DNA of 40,955 nt from contig JAYSTS010000239.1 in assembly GCA_043719475.1 (NCBI GenBank), positions 1 to 40,955 of the forward strand, written 5' to 3'. The notes under the pieces were generated by a model. That model worked only from the letters and a program-made list of their open reading frames with translations. It searched no databases and was not told the origin of the DNA. Numbering within the stretch: position 1 is the first letter of the stretch; each line of letters opens with the position of its first letter. The DNA is from SYFY01 sp043719475. Lineage in GTDB: Bacteria > Pseudomonadota > Gammaproteobacteria > Pseudomonadales > Azotimanducaceae. Made by a program: the position numbers and the translations under genes. Of the stretch, positions 23,923 through 32,027 are shown one piece after another.

Positions 23923-24561
23923 TCAAACTCCGGGAATTCTGTTAGCCAATACGGCAGCCTGGTACGCCGGTCGCGCCTTCATTCGTTCGTTGTATGCAGC
24001 GACATGGGCAGCGATGGGAATGTCCAGCGCTTGAGCCCAGGTCAGGCATGAACAGAGCATGATGTCAGCGATCGAAAATTGGTGGGCGACGATGAACGTG
24101 CGACGGTCCTCAAGCGCATGGTCCACGGATCGCATCTGTTTCTGGAAGTAGAGACGTGCGGCCGTATTCGCGGCAGGTGCTTCTCCGTAGATCTTTGGCA
24201 GTCCCTCATGGCGACGCAATACGTAGAGTGATGTTGCATCCAGTTCGGTGAGACTGAAGTAACACCATTCAAAACAGTGTGCCCGATCGTTGGCGTCAAC
24301 CGGCATCAGTGGCGCGTCAGGTTTTCCGTATCGATCGGCCAGGTAGGTTGCAATGGCTGCGCTTTCGGTGAGCGTGACATCACCATCCTGGAGTACAGGA
24401 ATTTTCTGCCGTTGATTCAGGGCCGTGTATTCGTCGGTCAGCGTTTCGCCGGTGCGCGACTGAATCGGTCGCGTGGAACAGGACAGACCCAGTTCTGCCA
24501 GGGTCCAGTGCACACGCAAAGTGCGTGGTGTACCAACACCCCAGACGATCATTCCGCTCAT
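23923..24561 (-). CDS. Glutathione S-transferase family protein
   Basis: The 212-residue protein has a thioredoxin-fold N-domain (VWGVGTPRTLRVHWTLAELG, then NQRQKIPVLQDGD and LTESAAIATYLADRYG) and a helical C-domain with HQFSIADIMLCSCLTWAQ. The proline in KIPVL and the LTESAAI loop are the glutathione-binding features. Its start overlaps the stop of the upstream CoA-transferase gene (ATGA, 24558-24561), so the two are translationally coupled. This suggests glutathione conjugation or removal acting on a substrate that is also handled as a CoA ester. The catalytic Ser/Tyr/Cys class is not obvious from the N-terminus. Confidence 0.9.
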   Translation of the reverse strand: MSGMIVWGVGTPRTLRVHWTLAELGLSCSTRPIQSRTGETLTDEYTALNQRQKIPVLQDGDVTLTESAAIATYLADRYGKPDAPLMPVDANDRAHCFEWCYFSLTELDATSLYVLRRHEGLPKIYGEAPAANTAARLYFQKQMRSVDHALEDRRTFIVAHQFSIADIMLCSCLTWAQALDIPIAAHVAAYNERMKARPAYQAAVLANRIPGV

Positions 24562-25751
24562 ACCGGCTTCGGCCGCATCACGGTGCCTTGAGCTTCGAGC
24601 GCGTCGATCTGTTCGCTGGAGTATCCGAGTTCTTGCAGGATGACTTGTGTATCTTCGCCCAGTCGTCGTGCAGGCCCACCAATGGCTGCCGGTCGATTGT
24701 CGAATCGAGCTGCTGGTCGGGCCTGTCGCACTCGCCCCACAAACGGCTGATCAAACTCCTTGATGATCTCGTTGTGCCTGACCTGGACGTTGTCCACAAC
24801 CTCCTGCCGACGCAGCACGGGGGCACAAGGCACTTCTGCGTCGTCGAGCAGCGGCAACCAGTGTTCACTCGTCCGCGTGCCCAGGATTTCACCGACCAGC
24901 GTAATGCGTTCGGTGGCGTTGACCGATCGCGCGGCGCCAGTCTTGAAGCGAGAATCGTCGACCCAGTCCGGTTTGTTCAGCACCTGGCACAAGCCGTGCC
25001 ACTCGGAATTCGAGTTGGCGCCGACGGTGATGTAACCATCGAGTGTCTTGTAGACGAGGTCTGGCCGCGCGTTGGGATCAAGGGCACTGCGCTCCTTGCC
25101 GATTACCGTCTGCTGCGTCATCGACTCGGGCCAGATGAAACCGATCATGGTGTCGAGCATCGCCAGGCGGATGTGCTCGCCTTCTCCTGAGCGCTCGCGA
25201 GCAAACAAGGCCGCACAAATCGCCTGGGCTGCATAGACCGCTGTGGTCTTGTCCGCCATCACGGTACGGACCAACCGCGGTCTGCCGTTACCGGAATCGG
25301 CTTGCACATCGGCTATGCCGGACAAGGCCTGGATGATCGGGTCGTAGACCCGCTTGCGGACATAGGGGCCACTGTCGCCAACACCTGTGATCGATGCATA
25401 GATCAACCGTGGAAACAGCGAGCGAAGTTCTGGCTCGCCCAGCTTCAGCCGTTGCATGGTACCTGGCCGAAAATTCTCGACCAGCACATCGGCAGTCGCC
25501 AGGAGTCGCAGCAAAACCGCATGCCCGTCAGGGTGTTTGAGATCAAGTGCCAAGGTACGTTTACCGCGATTGGCAGAGACGAACATCGGCGAAAAGCCAC
25601 TGCCGGTAACAGGGCCACGCACTGAGTCACCGTCGAGCGTCTCCACCTTGATGACTTCGGCGCCCTGATCTGCGAGCAGTACCGTGCACAGCGGGCCTGC
25701 CAATACGCGAGTGAGATCAACGATGCGAATACCAGCGAGCGGGCCAGTCAT
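24558..25751 (-). CDS. CaiB/BaiF (class III) CoA-transferase
   Basis: The 397-residue protein reads GIRIVDLTRVLAGPLCTVLL, DQGAEVIKVE, NRGKRTLALDLKHPDG, VENFRPGTMQRL and LIYASITGVGDSGPY, the textbook order for the family. RVYDPIIQALSG contains the catalytic aspartate. The length and the HIRLAMLDTMIGFIWPE segment are also normal. It transfers CoA between organic acids. It is the first gene of a two-gene coupled unit with the GST and is divergent from the small barrel protein at 25879, with about 127 bp between them. It is clearly distinct in sequence from the transferase at 21694, so the two probably use different acids. Confidence 0.95.
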   Translation of the reverse strand: MTGPLAGIRIVDLTRVLAGPLCTVLLADQGAEVIKVETLDGDSVRGPVTGSGFSPMFVSANRGKRTLALDLKHPDGHAVLLRLLATADVLVENFRPGTMQRLKLGEPELRSLFPRLIYASITGVGDSGPYVRKRVYDPIIQALSGIADVQADSGNGRPRLVRTVMADKTTAVYAAQAICAALFARERSGEGEHIRLAMLDTMIGFIWPESMTQQTVIGKERSALDPNARPDLVYKTLDGYITVGANSNSEWHGLCQVLNKPDWVDDSRFKTGAARSVNATERITLVGEILGTRTSEHWLPLLDDAEVPCAPVLRRQEVVDNVQVRHNEIIKEFDQPFVGRVRQARPAARFDNRPAAIGGPARRLGEDTQVILQELGYSSEQIDALEAQGTVMRPKPV

Positions 25752-25878
25752 GTCAGTACCTTTCTACCAAAGTGGTGATCTAATCCTGCAGGACGAGGTA
25801 GTGCAAGGACCTGCCGGGATTGAGGCATACTTCAACCTGACCAGAGCATCTGTTTCTAACCAGCGGGCGGAGGACGTC

Positions 25879-26256
25879 GTGCCACAATTTCTGTTGATCG
25901 GTCTATGTGAACCACCGGGTCCTGAGAAGCAGGCGCAGTTCGATGAGTGGTTCGTCAATCAGCACATCGAAGACACAACACACTGTCCGAATTTTATCCG
26001 CGGGCGGGTCTACAAGCTGGCCGGACCCCATCTGGATGGCGTGACAGTCTCAAACTACATCTCAGTCTATGAAGTCGAAGCCCCAAGTTACGCCGAGGCA
26101 GAGCGGGTATTGAACGCATGGCAAGCTAACCCCGATGCCTGGCCCGGCCGCAAGAAACACCTCGAAACGGCTGCGCGTATGGATGGCATGCCACTCAAGG
26201 TGGTTGGGTCGGGTTGGTATGAGCAGTTGAAGTCGTACGCCGGACCGAAGGCGTGA
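25879..26256 (+). CDS. EthD/ferredoxin-like dimeric alpha-beta barrel protein
   Basis: The 125-residue protein begins VPQFLLIGLCEPPGPEKQ and continues FDEWFVNQHIEDTTHCPNF, with YISVYEVEAP and ERVLNAW later. This beta-alpha-beta pattern, with an exposed His-centred helix, is that of EthD-like and related dimeric barrel proteins found beside oxygenase and CoA-ester gene clusters. GTG at 25879 is preferred because GGAGGA lies about five bases upstream and the domain begins there; the frame is open to 25684 across the divergent promoter region. It may bind or isomerise a small aromatic or lipid intermediate. No catalytic residue can be assigned. Confidence 0.75.
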   Translation: MPQFLLIGLCEPPGPEKQAQFDEWFVNQHIEDTTHCPNFIRGRVYKLAGPHLDGVTVSNYISVYEVEAPSYAEAERVLNAWQANPDAWPGRKKHLETAARMDGMPLKVVGSGWYEQLKSYAGPKA

Positions 26257-26427
26257 CAAGGGAAACGTGACTAGAAAAAAAGGCGCGGATCGCATGTAAG
26301 GCAAAACGCGGCCTGCCGATCGGGTCAATGGCTTACAGCAAGCACTGAAAACTACCGTCATGATGAGCTGACGTTCACTGTGTTGCGGGTTATTCGCCTA
26401 AACAGAGAATCCCTACGGGTGCCAGGG

Positions 26428-26455
26428 GATGCATGGCTATGCCGGTCCATGCATC
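26428..26455. repeat. Perfect 9-bp inverted repeat
   Basis: GATGCATGG (26428-26436) and CCATGCATC (26447-26455) are exact inverse complements around a 10-base spacer. The repeat sits 45 bp past the Sel1 gene's stop codon. There is no T-run on either side, so it is not a classic terminator. Confidence 0.6.
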
Positions 26456-26500
26456 ACCGCCAAACAGGATCAGGGCTTACGAGTGGGGATGTCTGGGGTG

Positions 26501-27013
26501 TTACTTGCCGCATTTCCGAAAGCGGCGCTGCATGCATTTGTTGGCGAGTGACTGCGCGGCTACGATCTGCTGCGATGTCATGGACTTTGCGAGCACGTCC
26601 CGGTTTCTGGCCGCCACCTGGTTGCCGCGGCGTGCAGCAACATCGAACCACAGGTAGGCCTGCGCGTCGTCTTGCGGCACCCCTTCGCCGTTCGCGACCA
26701 TGAGGCCAAGGTTGCTTTGTGACTTGAGGTAGCCTTTTTCTGCGGCCAGGCGAAACCAGCGCACAGCAGCCGTGTCGTCCTCGGGCACGCCGACGCCGTT
26801 GTCATACATCACTCCAAGGTTGTGCTGTGCGCCGACTCGGACTTGGCCACGCACTGCGGCGATTTTAAAGTGACGCAGCGCATCCTGAAAATCGCCAGCG
26901 TGATAGGCGTCCACCCCACTTTCAAAGGCGGTTGCGTGAGAGACACTGGGCGACATGCCGTTGAATAGCAAGAAAAGTACGGACAGGAAAAAAACAGGGC
27001 TCATTGCTTTCAT
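26501..27013 (-). CDS. Sel1-repeat (TPR-like) exported protein
   Basis: The 170-residue protein has a Sec signal peptide (SPVFFLSVLFLLFNG, ending near SHATA). It is followed by Sel1-type repeats: YHAGDFQDALRHFKIAA, then AQHNLGVMYDNGVGVPED, then AVRWFRLAAEKG, then SQSNLGLMVANGEGVPQDD and AYLWFDVAARRG. Sel1 repeats form helical solenoids for protein-protein contacts, so a periplasmic adaptor role is likely. A basic, cysteine-containing tail (CMQRRFRKCGK) closes it. ATG at 27013 is preferred over 27037 because GGTGAGG precedes it and the signal peptide starts there. It follows the DUF805-fusion gene in the same direction. Confidence 0.9.
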   Translation of the reverse strand: MKAMSPVFFLSVLFLLFNGMSPSVSHATAFESGVDAYHAGDFQDALRHFKIAAVRGQVRVGAQHNLGVMYDNGVGVPEDDTAAVRWFRLAAEKGYLKSQSNLGLMVANGEGVPQDDAQAYLWFDVAARRGNQVAARNRDVLAKSMTSQQIVAAQSLANKCMQRRFRKCGK

Positions 27014-27110
27014 AGCCTCACCTGTCGCCTTCTTCACCCGGGCGAAATGCTGAGTCCGCTAATTCTTGTCAATGGAGAGATGGAGTGCAAGGCGGCAGAG
27101 GTTGTGCAGA

Positions 27111-27899
27111 TCAATCTCTGGAAACATCTGCAATGCCAATTTCGGTCAGGTCTTCACTCAGGTCCATGTAGCCTGGTCGGATGAGGGTGACGGACAGCGA
27201 CCCGTCGCGAGTCGAACCCGCGACTGCAACCCGGATTGATAACGGCAGGTTATCCAGGCCCGGATCACTTGACACATCAACAAACGCAGGCTGATCGAGG
27301 CTTTGACTGTCCACGGCCGCGTTCAACCGCCTTACCCAACCCTTGGCGTTTTCTGGCCACACGTCGGCACCGGACAAATCCTCGCTGACGATTAGCTGAC
27401 CTTCTTCATATCCGGATTGCACCATCGCCATATTGGCTTTGGAGATGTAGTCCTGATAGGCCGGTAGCGCTATGGCCGCAAGTACACCGATGACAAAAAA
27501 AGTTGGGTAGACGAGGGCGAGTAACCAGATCGGTGTCGTGTTGGGCGGAGGAGCATTCCCCCACCGATTGGGTCCCTTACTGCCAGGGATGATCCAGAAG
27601 GCAAAGTTGATCAGAGGAACGAGCAGCAAGAGTGCCCACCAACCGGACGCGTTGAAGTCGTTACAGCGGCGTCGCGTGAGGACAATGAATGTCGCGAGAA
27701 CCGCGAGATAGATCAGAACGAGAGGGATCTGGAAGTAGGATTTACCCAGATCCAGATTCGCCGATGCAATCGTTAAAACTCCTCCGAACATCATTAAGAT
27801 GAACGCGATTGCGCCACTGAATGCGATGTAGCGCACTCGACCGAGGCGGCCGTGGATGGCGATGAGACGGGCACTCGAGCCCGGTACCGTTGTGTCCAT
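27111..27899 (-). CDS. DUF805 membrane protein fused to a type IV pilin-like helix and soluble domain
   Basis: The 262-residue protein begins with a DUF805-like part: HGRLGRVRYIAFSG, membrane segments at about 22-45 and 56-75, RRRCNDFNASGWWALLLLVPL with a third segment, and a PGSKGPNRWG loop. A fourth hydrophobic segment at about 123-147 then leads into VIGVLAAIALPAYQDYI (136-152), nearly identical to the conserved N-terminal helix of type IV pilins. A soluble tail of about 110 residues (SKANMAMVQSGYEEGQLI onward) resembles a minor-pilin C-terminal domain. There is no prepilin peptidase site, so it cannot be processed as a pilin. Whether it interacts with pilins is unknown. Confidence 0.85.
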   Translation of the reverse strand: MDTTVPGSSARLIAIHGRLGRVRYIAFSGAIAFILMMFGGVLTIASANLDLGKSYFQIPLVLIYLAVLATFIVLTRRRCNDFNASGWWALLLLVPLINFAFWIIPGSKGPNRWGNAPPPNTTPIWLLALVYPTFFVIGVLAAIALPAYQDYISKANMAMVQSGYEEGQLIVSEDLSGADVWPENAKGWVRRLNAAVDSQSLDQPAFVDVSSDPGLDNLPLSIRVAVAGSTRDGSLSVTLIRPGYMDLSEDLTEIGIADVSRD

Positions 27900-28172
27900 A
27901 TCGACGTGCTCCTTGTCTCTGGCTAGGCGTGACCAACCAACCCGGGGTCAAGCCTGTCGCGGGGTGAAACACCTGGCCGCACGTCGCAAAGCTTCGCCGA
28001 AAGACTCAGCTTTCGCCAGCACTGGCTGCGACGTATGGTTACAACGGCGCCTACGTCGTCGACCGCGATGACTATCGGTGTCATTCTCTGCCTTCGCTGG
28101 CGGCTCCGAAGTGCTGCCGTCTGGCATCAAGGTCTATGGGCGTGAACTCAATTTATCCGTGGAGAAGCGTTG

Positions 28173-29069
28173 ATGAACAAACTGGTGTGGTCGGTTGCAT
28201 TTCTGATCTTGCAGGTGCCCGTACAGGCCGCCGAACCGGATTTTTCTGCAGTTGAAATGGTGACTACACCACTGGCGGACGGGCTCTCCATGCTGGTCGG
28301 GCAGGGTGGCAACATCGTGGTATCGACTGGTGCTGATGGCCCGGTGATCGTCGATGATCAGTTTGCACCGCTGGTGCCGAAGATCGAGGCAGCAGTCCGG
28401 AAACTTACGGACAAACCGGTTCGGTTTGTCATCAATACCCATCACCACTTCGACCATACCGGTGGGAATGAAGCGTTCGGCAAGGCCGGTGCCTTGATTG
28501 TTGCGCATGACAATGTGCGGACGCGCATGTCGACCGAACAACTGTCCAAGCTGATGAACCGGACCATGCCGGCATCACCGCCCGGAGCACTGCCGGTGGT
28601 GACCTTTGATGACGGCGTGACGCTGCACTGGAACGGAGAGACCATCAGGGTTGAGCATGTTGCACCGGCGCACACCGATGGTGACAGTCATGTGTGGTTC
28701 GAACGTGCCAACGTCGTGCACATGGGTGACACGTTTGTGAACGGTACGTTTCCGCTGGTGGACATCGAGAGTGGTGGAACGCTAACCGGGTTGATTGCTT
28801 CGGCGGAGCGGGTACTGGCTCATGTGAACGCGGATACGCAGATCGTGCCTGGACATGGGCCGCTTGCTCGTCGTGATGATCTGCAGAAGTTTCACGACAT
28901 GCTGGTGGACGTTCGCGGCAGAATCGAAAAAGGCATCGAGAGTGGCAAGACCATGGAAGCGTTTATCACAAGCAAACCTCTCGCTGACCTGGATGCGCAG
29001 TGGGGGAAAGGTTTCCTGACAACGGATCAGGTGATCACGCTCATGTGGATGAGCTTGTCAGCACACTGA
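28173..29069 (+). CDS. Secreted MBL-fold metallo-hydrolase (subclass B-like)
   Basis: The 298-residue protein has a Sec signal peptide (KLVWSVAFLILQVPVQA). The zinc ligands are intact: His90, His92, Asp94 and His95 (THHHFDHTGG), His167 (PAHTDGD), Asp186 (HMGDTF) and His228 (PGHGPL). It is a periplasmic metallo-beta-lactamase-fold hydrolase. Similar proteins (a common group of uncharacterised exported MBL hydrolases) act on lactones, thioesters or other esters; beta-lactamase activity should not be assumed. ATG at 28173 follows GTGGAGAAG; a TTG lies three bases upstream. It is 37 bp from the amidohydrolase gene, suggesting one transcript. Confidence 0.92.
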   Translation: MNKLVWSVAFLILQVPVQAAEPDFSAVEMVTTPLADGLSMLVGQGGNIVVSTGADGPVIVDDQFAPLVPKIEAAVRKLTDKPVRFVINTHHHFDHTGGNEAFGKAGALIVAHDNVRTRMSTEQLSKLMNRTMPASPPGALPVVTFDDGVTLHWNGETIRVEHVAPAHTDGDSHVWFERANVVHMGDTFVNGTFPLVDIESGGTLTGLIASAERVLAHVNADTQIVPGHGPLARRDDLQKFHDMLVDVRGRIEKGIESGKTMEAFITSKPLADLDAQWGKGFLTTDQVITLMWMSLSAH

Positions 29070-29106
29070 TTGGTTATCCGTTGGCAGTCGAAGCCGGAGG
29101 CGGAGC

Positions 29107-30144
29107 ATGAGCAGGTTTGGATTCTCAGGAGGCGGAGAACACGCCGCGTGGCTTGAACGTCTGGTCGAACCTGTCCTGGACGCACCACGCGCCATAGTGG
29201 ACGCGCACCATCATCTGTGGATGCGCGACGGTGCACCGTATCTGTTTCCGGAACTGCTGGCCGACCTTGAAACGGGTCACAACATCGTGGCGACGGTATT
29301 TGCCGAGTGTCATTCCATGTATCGCGCAGGCGGGCCGGTGGCGTTTCGTCCGGTGGGCGAGACGGAGTTTGTAACCGGTGTCGCGGCGATGAGTGATTCA
29401 GGAATGTTTGGTACAACGCGCGCCTGTTGTGCGATGTTTGGTGCCGTAGATCTCAGCCTTGGCGCTGCTGCGGAGCCCGTTCTTCAGGCCCACATCAATG
29501 CAGCGGGTGGGCGTTTTCGCGGCATCCGTGCGTCGACTTGTTGGCACCAGGAAACAAAGCTGCATCGTGCTGCTGCAGATGAAGGCACGTTGATACGGCC
29601 GTCATCTCTGGAAGTGTTTGCGGTGCTTGCGCGATTGGGTCTCTCACTCGACGCGTGGGTCTATCACACCCAATTGCGGGAGGTGATGGCAGTGGCGGAC
29701 CGGTTCCCTGATCTCAATATCATTCTCGACCATTTTGGCACACCCATACTTGGTGGCCCGTTTCGTGGCCGGCAGAATGATGTATTGAAAGATTGGCGAA
29801 GCGACATCCGTGAACTGGCGCGTCGGCCCAATGTCACGATCAAACTTGGCGCTTTGCCGATTCGTCTGGCAGGTAGTTCCGCAGATCGAGCGCTGCCACC
29901 ATCCTCTATCGAGATCGAACAGGCGTGGCGGCCATGGTTTGATGTGGCCATCGACGCGTTCGGTGCGACTCGCTCAATGTTCGAAAGCAACTTTCCGGTG
30001 CACAAGAACTGGTGCAGTTACGCAACGCACTGGAATGCGTGCAAACGATTGTCGATGGGTGCATCGGAGAACGAAAAGGAAGCGCTGTTCAGTCATACCG
30101 CCATGCGCGTGTATGGGATTGAAGCGTCGGCTGCATCGTCCTGA
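29107..30144 (+). CDS. Amidohydrolase-2 family protein
   Basis: The 345-residue TIM-barrel protein has VDAHHHLW near the N-terminus (His34 and His36 as metal ligands), a RGIRAST strand, NIILDHFGTP and ending FESNFPVHK with the catalytic acid region. These are the features of the amidohydrolase-2 group, which includes decarboxylases and lactonases such as 2-pyrone-4,6-dicarboxylate lactonase. It directly follows the MBL hydrolase gene. A lactone or carboxylate substrate from an aromatic or sugar pathway is plausible; assignment beyond the family is not possible from sequence alone. Confidence 0.92.
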   Translation: MSRFGFSGGGEHAAWLERLVEPVLDAPRAIVDAHHHLWMRDGAPYLFPELLADLETGHNIVATVFAECHSMYRAGGPVAFRPVGETEFVTGVAAMSDSGMFGTTRACCAMFGAVDLSLGAAAEPVLQAHINAAGGRFRGIRASTCWHQETKLHRAAADEGTLIRPSSLEVFAVLARLGLSLDAWVYHTQLREVMAVADRFPDLNIILDHFGTPILGGPFRGRQNDVLKDWRSDIRELARRPNVTIKLGALPIRLAGSSADRALPPSSIEIEQAWRPWFDVAIDAFGATRSMFESNFPVHKNWCSYATHWNACKRLSMGASENEKEALFSHTAMRVYGIEASAASS

Positions 30145-30210
30145 ACGCTGAAGCCATGGGATCAGTGCTTCGATAACATTGCGCAACCTTGGACCATTGC
30201 TGGAAAAACA

Positions 30211-30612
30211 ATGAAGATCAGTCAGTACCCCGATCCCGCACAGATTGCGCAACTCCTCGCCGATGATCCCGGTGGCCCGGTGGTGATGGTCAATCTGCTG
30301 AAGTTTAAGCCTCAGGCTGACGGCGCTGACGCGGGTGTCTCCGGCGCAGTCGCCTACATGCGTTATGGCGCGCTGATGCGTGAGTTCGTGGAGGCCAAAG
30401 GTGGGCGAATGCTCTATTCCGGTCGAGTGGATCGGCAGTTGATCGGTGTCTCCGATGTGGAATTCGATGTCGTCGCGCTGATGGAATACCCATCCCGCAA
30501 AGCCTTTGTCGAGATCGTTTCAGCGCCAGAAGTACAGGAATTTGGCAAACATCGGGCGGCCGGCCTGGAAGGCCAGTGGCTGATCGCCACCACGGAGTCG
30601 AACAAGGTTTGA
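30211..30612 (+). CDS. DUF1330 family protein
   Basis: The 133-residue protein carries GGPVVMVNLLKFK, AYMRYGALMREFVEAKGGRMLYSGRV and FDVVALMEYPSRKAFVEIV, which match DUF1330 proteins, small ferredoxin-like barrels of uncertain function. No catalytic residue is established for the family. It follows the amidohydrolase gene by 66 bp in the same direction, and the REP region B begins 20 bases after its stop. Confidence 0.88.
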   Translation: MKISQYPDPAQIAQLLADDPGGPVVMVNLLKFKPQADGADAGVSGAVAYMRYGALMREFVEAKGGRMLYSGRVDRQLIGVSDVEFDVVALMEYPSRKAFVEIVSAPEVQEFGKHRAAGLEGQWLIATTESNKV

Positions 30613-30631
30613 TAGGACAATAACCGCGAAC

Positions 30632-30822
30632 GATTTTCGGCATGGTCCGTTTCAAAAATCGCGATCAGGCGATCGCTCACACAGACATTGGGTATCGTGA
30701 CTTTGTGGTTTTTTTGTGGGAGCGGTCTCCTGACCGCGATTGTCGGGATCATCGAAGATCGCGATCAGGAGATCTCCCACAAAGTCACGGAATAAACGGT
30801 TCGCGATCAGGAGATCTCCCAC
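30632..30822 (+). repeat. REP composite copy B (four hairpins)
   Basis: Hairpin cores are at 30661-30676 (GCGATC-AGGC-GATCGC, inverted), 30722-30737 (GCGGTC-TCCT-GACCGC), 30761-30780 and 30803-30822 (both GCGATCAGGAGATCTCCCAC, inverted). The last two lack the GC that would complete the second stem arm. The first three units and their spacers align with copy A read on the opposite strand. The gap between the DUF1330 and SDR genes (30613-30966) holds nothing else except the 65-bp block listed separately. Confidence 0.88.
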
Positions 30823-30891
30823 AGGGTGCTCATACGCACTGGGGCGGACCGGCCAATCGGCATTGACCTCTGATCGGATCGTCCAGGGCAC

Positions 30892-30956
30892 TTTCACTCG
30901 ACGTCTCATGACTGAATCTGCCAACGTCAATGGTTGTGACCTTACGGTTTGTTTCC
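30892..30956 (+). repeat. 65-bp conserved block, copy 1
   Basis: This block is about 91% identical by eye (five substitutions and one indel) to 37590-37655. Both lie just downstream of REP hairpins in the same orientation. On the minus strand both can be read as an open segment containing QTVRSQP and ADSVMRRRVK; three of the five differences are silent in that frame. Confidence 0.85.
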
Positions 30957-30966
30957 TGGCGGATTC

Positions 30967-31794
30967 TCACACCGTGTAAGTGCCGCCATCCACGCCGATG
31001 GTCTTGCCGGTGATGTAGCTTGATTGAGCCGTGGACAGAAACAGCACCACGTTGGCAACTTCCTCAGGCTGAGCGGTCCGCCCGAGCGGGAGCGATGCGC
31101 CCTGTTTCTGCAACCGGCCCATGTCCAATAAAGACTGTGTCATCCCCGTTTCGATTGGACCAGGCGCGACCGCGTTGACACGAATGCCCGCCCGGCCGAC
31201 TTCGGCCGCGAAACACTTGGTCAGCATCACCACACCTGCCTTCGATACACAGTAGTCAGCAATCGTTGGTGCCGGCGCATAAGCTGCGATGGAGGCAAAG
31301 TTGACGATGGTGCCTCCGTGTCCTTCGGCGATCATCTGTCTGGCAGCTTCTCGTGCACAGATCATCACGCCGGTCAGATTGACATCCAGCACTTTCTGCC
31401 AACGGGCGGTGGACTTGTTCAGAATGAAGCCGGCATCCGGATTGAGGAAAGGATCGGTGCTGTGGTCCTGTTCGATGAAATTCGAATAGGAGATACCAGC
31501 GGCGGTAACCAGCGCGTCGACGCTGCCAAAGGTGCGTGCGGCGACCTGTACCAGGTTCACGATCTGCGCTTCGTTGGCGGTGTCAGTGTGCACGTAGACC
31601 GCACGGCCGCCAGCTTCGATGATCTGTTGTGCGGTGTTGGTACCCCCTGCATCGTTGATATCGGCGACAACCACCGCCGCGCCTTCGCGCGCAAACAACA
31701 GGCTGGTGGCGCGTCCCATCCCCGATCCGCCGCCCGTGATGATTGCGGTCTTGCCTGTTAGTTGGCCTGCGGAATGGATTACTGTTTGTGTCAT
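30967..31794 (-). CDS. Short-chain dehydrogenase/reductase
   Basis: The 275-residue protein has TGGGSGMG for cofactor binding, DALVTAAGIS, a catalytic serine in VNFASIAAYAPAP and DYCVSKAG (Tyr and Lys of the catalytic pair). It ends SSYITGKTIGVDGGTYTV, a standard classical-SDR C-terminus. It interconverts alcohols and ketones using NAD(P). ATG at 31794 is chosen because the Rossmann strand starts about 17 residues later and AGGGA precedes it; the longer frame to 31875 is unsupported. The upstream neighbour is the divergent multihaem cytochrome gene; downstream is the 65-bp block and REP copy B. Confidence 0.93.
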   Translation of the reverse strand: MTQTVIHSAGQLTGKTAIITGGGSGMGRATSLLFAREGAAVVVADINDAGGTNTAQQIIEAGGRAVYVHTDTANEAQIVNLVQVAARTFGSVDALVTAAGISYSNFIEQDHSTDPFLNPDAGFILNKSTARWQKVLDVNLTGVMICAREAARQMIAEGHGGTIVNFASIAAYAPAPTIADYCVSKAGVVMLTKCFAAEVGRAGIRVNAVAPGPIETGMTQSLLDMGRLQKQGASLPLGRTAQPEEVANVVLFLSTAQSSYITGKTIGVDGGTYTV

Positions 31795-32027
31795 GGTGCT
31801 TCCCTGGTTGGATGTTGTCTGGCGTGCATGCCCCTGCACGACGAGGATAACGAGGTGCAGCGTTACCTGCGACAACTACGAAGCGGGCGACCGAGCGAGC
31901 GACGATGACGCCTGGCGCCGGTATGATTCAGAACGCATGCACTCGACCGTCGGTAGTCATGACCTTGGCGCTTGCTGAACGATCGGTAGAAGATAAAGAC
32001 CTTTTGAATCATCAGGAGTGCGTAAAC

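Noticed and set aside
23926..23945. CCCGG/CCGGG hairpin at the end of the GST gene as a terminator
   Set aside because: It overlaps the GST stop codon region, has only five pairs and lacks a T-run.
28094..28169. Coding-like stretch reading SEVLPSGIKVYGRELN before the MBL gene
   Set aside because: It is about 25 residues long, interrupted upstream by stops, and matches no family I can name; it may be a gene remnant but support is too thin.
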